Origin: Limnanthes douglasii subsp. nivea
Taxonomy: Eukaryota > Streptophyta > Magnoliopsida > Brassicales > Limnanthaceae
DNA: 64,000 nt
NCBI GenBank assembly: GCA_036936605.1
Contig: JAUPFV010000001.1
Span: 119,668,771-119,732,770, forward strand
Direction of reading: 5' to 3'
The notes under the pieces: model-generated
Seen by the model: the letters and a program-made list of their open reading frames with translations, nothing else
What the model was told of the DNA's origin: nothing
Database searches by the model: none
Translations under genes and position numbers: made by a program
Shown here: one piece after another, positions 58,031 to 64,000 of the stretch
How the letters are laid out: the number at the start of each line of letters is the position of its first letter
Position numbering within the stretch: the first letter of the stretch is position 1

Positions 58031-58672
58031 GTAGGGCTGTCAACGGTTTTTCGGAACCGAGAACCGGACCGGGACCGGGACCGAACCGATAAGGACCGGA
58101 CCGAACCTTAACGGTCCGGTTCGCGGTTCTATTCTAAAAACCGAAAACCGATAAGAAATCGAAACAAAAAATCGGTTAAGAACCGAACCGATAAACCGAT
58201 AGAACCGATAAAGAACCGAACCGATAAAACCGATAGGACCGAAGGAACCGATACGGAATCGAACCGATGAAACCGATAAACCGGTAGAATCGATAAGAAA
58301 TCGGACCAATAAAACCGTTAAAACCGATTATTTATTCTTTTATAAATTATAGTACCAAAATTAATAGTTAATTACCAATTTTTTAAGAAAATGAAAGATC
58401 AACTTATAAACTTTAGTTTTTATATCATTTTTTTAATAAAAAATAATTAAAAATCAAATTTTAATTGATTTTATTTTTTTAAGTGAACCGAATCGGACCA
58501 AAACCGGACCGAAACGGAACCGGACCGAACCGAACCGAAAGCTTAGCGGTTCGGTCCGATTCCAAAAATTAGAACCGAAAGCTAAACGGTCCGGTCCGGT
58601 CCGAACCGATAAACTTAGCGATCCGGTCCGGTTTTTTCAAAACCCGGACCGAACCGGACCGATAACAGCCCT
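58031..58672. mobile_element. hAT-like MITE rich in ACCGAT/CCGGTTCGG, ~642 bp
   Basis: TAGGGCTGT at 58032-58040 and ACAGCCCTA at 58665-58673 form the inverted ends. A perfect 8-bp ATGTACTA lies at 58023-58030 and 58673-58680. Arms are runs of GGACCGGACCGAACC and degenerate AACCGATAA repeats in opposite orientation at the two ends, with an AT-rich centre. No coding capacity. Confidence 0.75.
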
Positions 58673-58680
58673 ATGTACTA

Positions 58681-59615
58681 CCGATATTAGCTCCGTGTAC
58701 CGCCAATACAGCAACACTGACAGTACTCATTCTTTGGCATTGGTAGTGCGCAGGGTTTGTAACACCACAACAACAAATAGTCTAGAATTTCGATTGAAAA
58801 TTGAGTTTTTATACCGCCAAATATTTCATGTAACCTAACAATCATTTGTATTTAACTCATTAAATAGACTATACCAATTTATTTAATTCATCAAATCGAT
58901 TTTATCTTTTTTCCAGTCATTCCCTTTAACATATAGATAAATAGAAAATAAAAAAACAAAAAATTCATATCTCACATCATTTAATATACCTATTTAGATA
59001 AATAAAAAATACAAAAAAGAAAAAATTATTATTTTATTTCTCCATTTAGAGGAAGACTTTTTGTCTGTTGGATTGGTTGTTGTTCGATTTTAACCTTGTT
59101 GTTTAAAAGTAGATTTCAAAAAATATTTGGTGTAGGTGAGTAGTAAAATATATATGGTCTCGTTCAATTTTATCGATTAAAAATCAGTTAAAAAAATGAA
59201 GGGAAAACGGTGAAAAAAGAAAATTAGAAGAAAAAAAGTAAAAAAAAAAATCTAAAGAAAAACTTTAAAGATTATATTTTAAAGTACACAATAGAAAAAT
59301 AATAGGAAAAGTATTTTGAAGTTTGAAATGAAAAGGATTAAGATTTTAACAGCAGGGTTTATAACTTGGGAGGGATTAAATTTCAAAATATAATACGTTT
59401 AACAAAATCATATTGAATATTTTTTAGAACTCAAAATATAAAAGGTCTTTCGATATTTCTTTTTAAGTTAAAATATGACTTATATTCCTTAGAAGTATGT
59501 TTGTCGGAGAAACACTGAACGAATACCTGTAAGGTTGTCTTTTTTATCCTCGATTTCTAAAGGAAATATTATCGTCATCTACTATTGGACCTATGTCTCT
59601 CGTTGTAGGTCTTTA
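58681..59615. other. Intergenic, no gene seen
   Basis: AT-rich with A-rich runs near 59200-59270. Ends at the 5' edge of the second LINE; no ORF1 is present here. Confidence 0.45.
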
Positions 59616-62600
59616 ATGTAAATTGCATCATGGAATGTCTGTGGGTTAAACGACCTTGTTCGACAAAAAGATGTCACTGATTTTATCATTAGAAACAGTA
59701 TCACGGTTATGATCCTTGTGGAGACTAAGGTTCGTATTTCTAATGTTGAATCCATTATTAGAAATATTGTTCCTTTTTGGAAATATGCCACTAACCACTC
59801 TTGTCATAGGTTGGGTAGGATATGGGTTACATGGAACCCTAGTGTTTTTTCCATTTCTCTTCTCTCTTCCTCCTTTCAATTCATTCACTGCAAAGCTTGT
59901 AGCCTTAATTACCCTGCCCCTTTCTTCCTCACGGCTATCTATGCATTCAATGATGGGCCCGAACGTCGTCCTTTGTGGGCGGATTTGGAGGAAATTTTGG
60001 ATTCTTGTTGTAATTATCCGTGGGTTGCTCTCGGGGACTTTAACGCTATTCGTAACCTCGATGAACGTACTAGCTCGTGCTCTCAGGTTGAGATTGACGA
60101 CTTCAATCTCTGTTGCTATCATTGTGAATTGAGTGACTTTCGGTCGTATGGATCTCGGTTCACTTAGATCAATAAAAACCCCATAAAACCTATTGCTTCA
60201 AGAATTGACTGTGTTCTTGTTAATAGTGCTTGGGATGATTCCTTCCCCATGTCTATTTCCCACTTTGGACATGCCCGTTCTTCTAATCACGTGACTGTTA
60301 AGCTTATTTTGGGTTCCCCTAGGCCACGTACTAAAAAGCCTTTCAAATGTTTTAATATGTGGCAAACCCATCCTTCTTACAACGAGTTGGTGTCCTCCTC
60401 TTGGAACCTTCCGGTCTCAGCTCATGGTATGAGATTGGTTTCCCGCAAGCTTTCTCGACTTCAATTTTCCCTCCGTGAGCTTAATCGTAAGGAATATATC
60501 GATATAAGCTCTTGGGTGTCAATTGCCCAAAATCATCTTTTTCGGCCCAAACGCTTTTAGCAGATGACCTCTTGAATCCATCTCTAGTAGTTGCCGAGAT
60601 TGATGCCTCTTCCGCCTTTATCTCTCTTAGTCGTGCCGAAGAATCTTTCTACAAGTAGAAGTCTAGAGAGACCTGGCTCAAACTTGGAAATCTTAATACT
60701 AAATTCTTTCATAATAGTATCAAAAAATTGGATTCTACGAAATAAAATTGTCACAATCTCTGATAGTAACGGGGACCTTTCCACTTCCCCAAATGAGGTG
60801 GCGAGTGTCTTAGTAAACTATTTTTCCAACCTAGGTGTCTCCCAGGTTACCCTAGGCTTGCTCGTAAATCCTCGCTTATTTATTCGAAAGTGAATTCTCA
60901 TGACCAATCTTCTATGATTCGTCCTGTTACTTGCACTGAGATTAAAAATGCTCTTTTTAGTATCGATAGTGATAAATCCTCAGGGCCTGATGGGTTCAAT
61001 GCGGGGTTTTTTAAGAATTCTTGGAACCTTATCGGCAAAGTTCTTTGCGATGGGATCTTACTTTTCTTTAGTACGGGTCGTCTCGAGCCTTCTTGGAATG
61101 CCACCATCATTTCTTTAATCCCTACGAAAGATAGCCCTTCAATCGTCGAGGAATTCAGGCCAATTGCTTGTTGCAATGTGGTTTACAAGATTATTTCGAA
61201 AATCTTGGCTGACAGGATCAAGGACTTTTTCCCCTATCTGATTGATAAATCTCAATCAGCTTTTGTGGCTGGCCGTAATATTACGGATAATATCTTTCTT
61301 TCCTAAGAACTCCTTAGGGGCTACCAGACTAAGAGTAAGGGCCCGAGGGTCGCTCTTAAAATCGACCCGATGAAATATTTTGACAACGTTCTTTGGCATC
61401 TTATCCTTGACATCTTGGTGGCTATGAATTTCCCTGAGCAGATGATCAACTGGATTATTCAATGCATCGCCACTCTTTATTATACTGTTAATGTTAACGG
61501 TGATCCCTACAGGCATTTCCAAGGCAGAAAGGGGCTTAGACAAGGTGATCCCTTGTCCCCTTCTTATTTGTCTTGGTCATGCAAGTTCTCTCCAGTATTC
61601 TTAAAGAGAAAAGTAGAGACGCAAACTTTAATTTCCACTGGAAGTGTCACAAGCTTAAGATTGTCAATCTTTGTTTCGCAGACAATCTGATGATTTTTTG
61701 CCGTGGTGATATTAATTCTCTCAACCTAATTAAGGATGGTCCTAAATTTTTTGATCTTTCAGGCCTCAAAGTTAGCCCTCATAAAAGCCACATCTTCCTC
61801 TCTTGGGTTAACACCTATCTTGAAGTTGACTTGATCAATATCATAGGCTTCAATGTAGGCTCCCTCCCAGTTAAATATCTTGGAGTCTCTCTTCTCCCGG
61901 GCAGGCTTTCCCATGAAAACTGTCGCTCCCTTCTTGATAAAATTACTACCTGCATTGCCTCTTGGACTTCAAAACACCTCTCTTATGCGGGTAGATTCAA
62001 CTTATTAAGTCTGTGATTTTTATGGGGTAGGTTTACTGGTCTTCAATCTTCATCCTACCCGCTAGAGTTCTTAAAGAACTCTATCAGTCTCTTCTTCGTT
62101 TTCTCTGGTCGGGGCCTGAAACGAAGGCTTCCGGAGCTAAAGTGGCTTGGTCTGCAATGACTTTGCCCTTATTAGAGGCCGGTCTTGGGATTCTATACCT
62201 GAAATTTTGGAATCAGGCTGCCGTCCTCAAACATTTGTGGTCCATTGTTAGTAAACATAACAACTCAATCTGGTGTGATTGGATTTACTCTGAGAAGATC
62301 AACAATAAAAACTTCTGGTCTTTAAAGATTGACTCATCTTCCTCTTGGACTTGAACAAAAATTTTAAATCTTAGGCCTCTAGCTAGCAATCTGTATAGGG
62401 TGGTTATTGGTAACGGGAAGAATACTTCATTATGGTTTGGCCAGTGGTTGCTATCAACCTCTTTGGTTAACCATTATGGGCTTAGTATTATTCGGGATTC
62501 TCCTTTGGGGTGTAACCTCAAGGTTTCTGATATCATCCGAGATGATATTTGGAATTGGCCGCTTCAGTTAAGGTCTGCTAGTGCTAGAAACCATTGCACT

Positions 62601-63210
62601 TTCCAAGAAATCAACCATCTCATCCTCTCACCCTCCTTCTTGCATAATCTACAACGATGTCCACTTCTGGATTGCTAATAGAGGAGTCACCAAGTTCATA
62701 ATCAAGGATACCTATAATGCCATCCGTACTCTTGTCCCCAATGTTGGGTGGGCAGGATTAGTATGGCATAAATTTAATATCTCTCGCCACTCTTTCATTC
62801 TTTGGCTTGCTATCCAAATGAATCTTTCCACCCGTGATAAGCTTCTGAGTTGGGGATTAAACACTCCCCGAATTGTGTCTTATGTAATTCTACTTCTGAA
62901 ACTATTAATCATATCATTTATAACTATAGTTACACTCAGAGCATCTAGGATTACGCAAGCTCCAAACTTGGTTTATCATTAAGTTACAATAATAATTGGG
63001 AATCTTGGATTCTTGAGGCGTCCAACTGGCCTCCATCTAGTTTACGACACCTTTTGCGTGCCTGCTTTGGCGCCATCGTCTACCATGTCTGGTGTAAGAG
63101 GAATGCTAGAATTTTTAGCTCCTCTCCTACCCTTGCCTCTGCGATATCTTATCACATGTTTTCTGATATGCGGTTCAAATTTCATGGTATGAAGGTTGCC
63201 TAGCCTTCCC
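59616..63210 (+). pseudogene. LINE ORF2 (endonuclease, reverse transcriptase, zf-RVT), decayed
   Basis: The probable start ATG (59616) is followed at once by TAA, then I-A-S-W-N-V-C-G-L-N, the endonuclease start. Further on are ALGDFNAI, RIDCVLVN and SNHVTV (usually SDH). The reverse transcriptase has SSGPDGFNAGFF, FRPIACCNVVYKIISKILA, KIDPMKYFD, GLRQGDPLSP and FADN at 61675-61686, where the second catalytic Asp of F-A-D-D is changed to Asn (AAT). zf-RVT follows (WHKFNISRHSFILWLAIQMN, LSTRDKLLSWG). Stops and shifts throughout; no RNase H seen. Confidence 0.8.
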
Positions 63211-63569
63211 AATCTCTTTAATTTCTAACTTAATGTTGTTTGTTTTTGGATGTCTCAAATTTTTGTCAATACATGTATGCTTGCTTTGCTGAATTTTGAA
63301 GTCGCTTCCTTGTCTCTTTGAACATATCAGTCAGATCCAATCATTTTATCTTCTTACCTAATTTGTATGTGTTTCGCTTGAGGAAACCAATTTTCACTAC
63401 TAATCTGTAGTCTTTGATTTGCTTTGCTTTATTGTACTTGCTTGGTCAAGTTTAGGTAATTTTCTTCGATTTCTTATTTAACGGTTATTAGGCCACTCCT
63501 CAGTGTATGCCCCATGTATTTGTAAAAACTTTTTTTATTTTTATTTAATGCATTTTTTAACCAAAAAAG
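59616..63569 (+). mobile_element. Second L1-type LINE, 5'-truncated (ORF2 and 3' end only)
   Basis: Begins near the ORF2 start and ends with a 3' tail (TTTTTATTTTTATTTAATGC, then ACCAAAAAAGC) common in plant LINEs. ORF1 is absent. I found no clear target duplication. It is a different lineage from the LINE in the tandem array: motif spelling differs throughout. Confidence 0.75.
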
Positions 63570-64000
63570 CAAATAAAAATAAAGTAACTCGGTTTTTTGC
63601 TGGGCCTTTTAACAAATACTAACCTAAATACGTATGGGATCAGGTGTGAGTAATATAAAAAACGATAAGATCCATCGTCAAATTTATTAACCTATAACTG
63701 ATGAGTCCGGATTTTATCGCCACTCTTTATAAGAACCAGACATGGGCAATTCGGACAACATCCACCCACTGAACCATCCGAACTGAACTAATGTATTAAA
63801 AACTTAATCACTTCATGACTAAGCTAATTACCTACCTACTTAAAAATAATGGGTCTTTGAACTCGACCCGAAAGCCCATGTGGCCCCTGGTTAAGGGCAT
63901 AAATACCCAACCACTTTTATTTAATGAGGGTAATGAAAATTAAATACAACCAGGCAGCTCAACTCTCTCACTACAATCTGCTAAACATTAAATACCCTTG
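63570..64000. other. Intergenic at right edge
   Basis: No gene. Near 63899-63910 CATAAATACCC is TATA-like, so this could be the upstream region of a gene beyond the window. Confidence 0.35.

Overview
This is a plant nuclear window, most likely from a eudicot. It is AT-rich. It contains plant-type L1 LINEs with RNase H, a Mutator-like element (MULE) that carries a Ulp1-type protease gene, plant mobile domain and PPR sequences, and one ordinary intron-containing host gene. Most of the window is transposable-element DNA. I could not identify the species.

Positions 1-34920 form a head-to-tail array of a ~12.2-kb unit: unit 1 (1-10549, left end outside the window), unit 2 (10550-22717) and unit 3 (22718-34920). 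Each unit holds a ~5.8-kb L1-type LINE bounded by an 18-bp target-site duplication (TSD). A ~5.2-kb non-autonomous LTR retrotransposon sits inside LINE ORF1, with ~287-bp LTRs, a tRNA-type primer site, a polypurine tract and a 5-bp TSD AGGCA. The LTR element has no gag or pol. Its interior holds fragments of at least five host genes: CDC20, a PPR protein, a DnaJ-like zinc-finger protein (PSA2/EDA3-like), an unrecognised protein and a sugar-phosphate/phosphate translocator. The first three are nested as CDC20[PPR[DnaJ]PPR]CDC20. The implied order of events is LINE insertion, LTR-element insertion, tandem amplification, then unit-specific deletions (66 bp removing the primer site in unit 2; 251 bp in the PPR part of unit 1).

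Positions 34921-38038 hold the one apparently intact host gene, a five-exon CCDC137-like gene. Its promoter has a TGGGCC-type motif and a telobox-like motif.

Positions 38048-49382 are a complete 11.3-kb MULE with diverged terminal inverted repeats (TIRs) and a perfect 9-bp TSD GGATAAAAA. It carries a decayed Ulp1/C48-protease-like gene with a DUF1985-like N-terminus and a long poly-glutamine exon, a small accessory gene with its own TATA box, and a decayed MULE transposase on the opposite strand. A short palindromic motif family (TTCGCA...TGCGAA) recurs about 75 times in the introns and intergenic parts of this MULE and appears absent from its exons. This resembles the self-recognition sites of VANDAL anti-silencing systems and is, with the gene-capturing LTR element, the most interesting signal here.

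Positions 49392-64000 are a graveyard: an unidentified coding remnant, a Copia remnant, two hAT-like MITEs, a plant-mobile-domain pseudogene and a second, 5'-truncated LINE with a mutated reverse-transcriptase active site.
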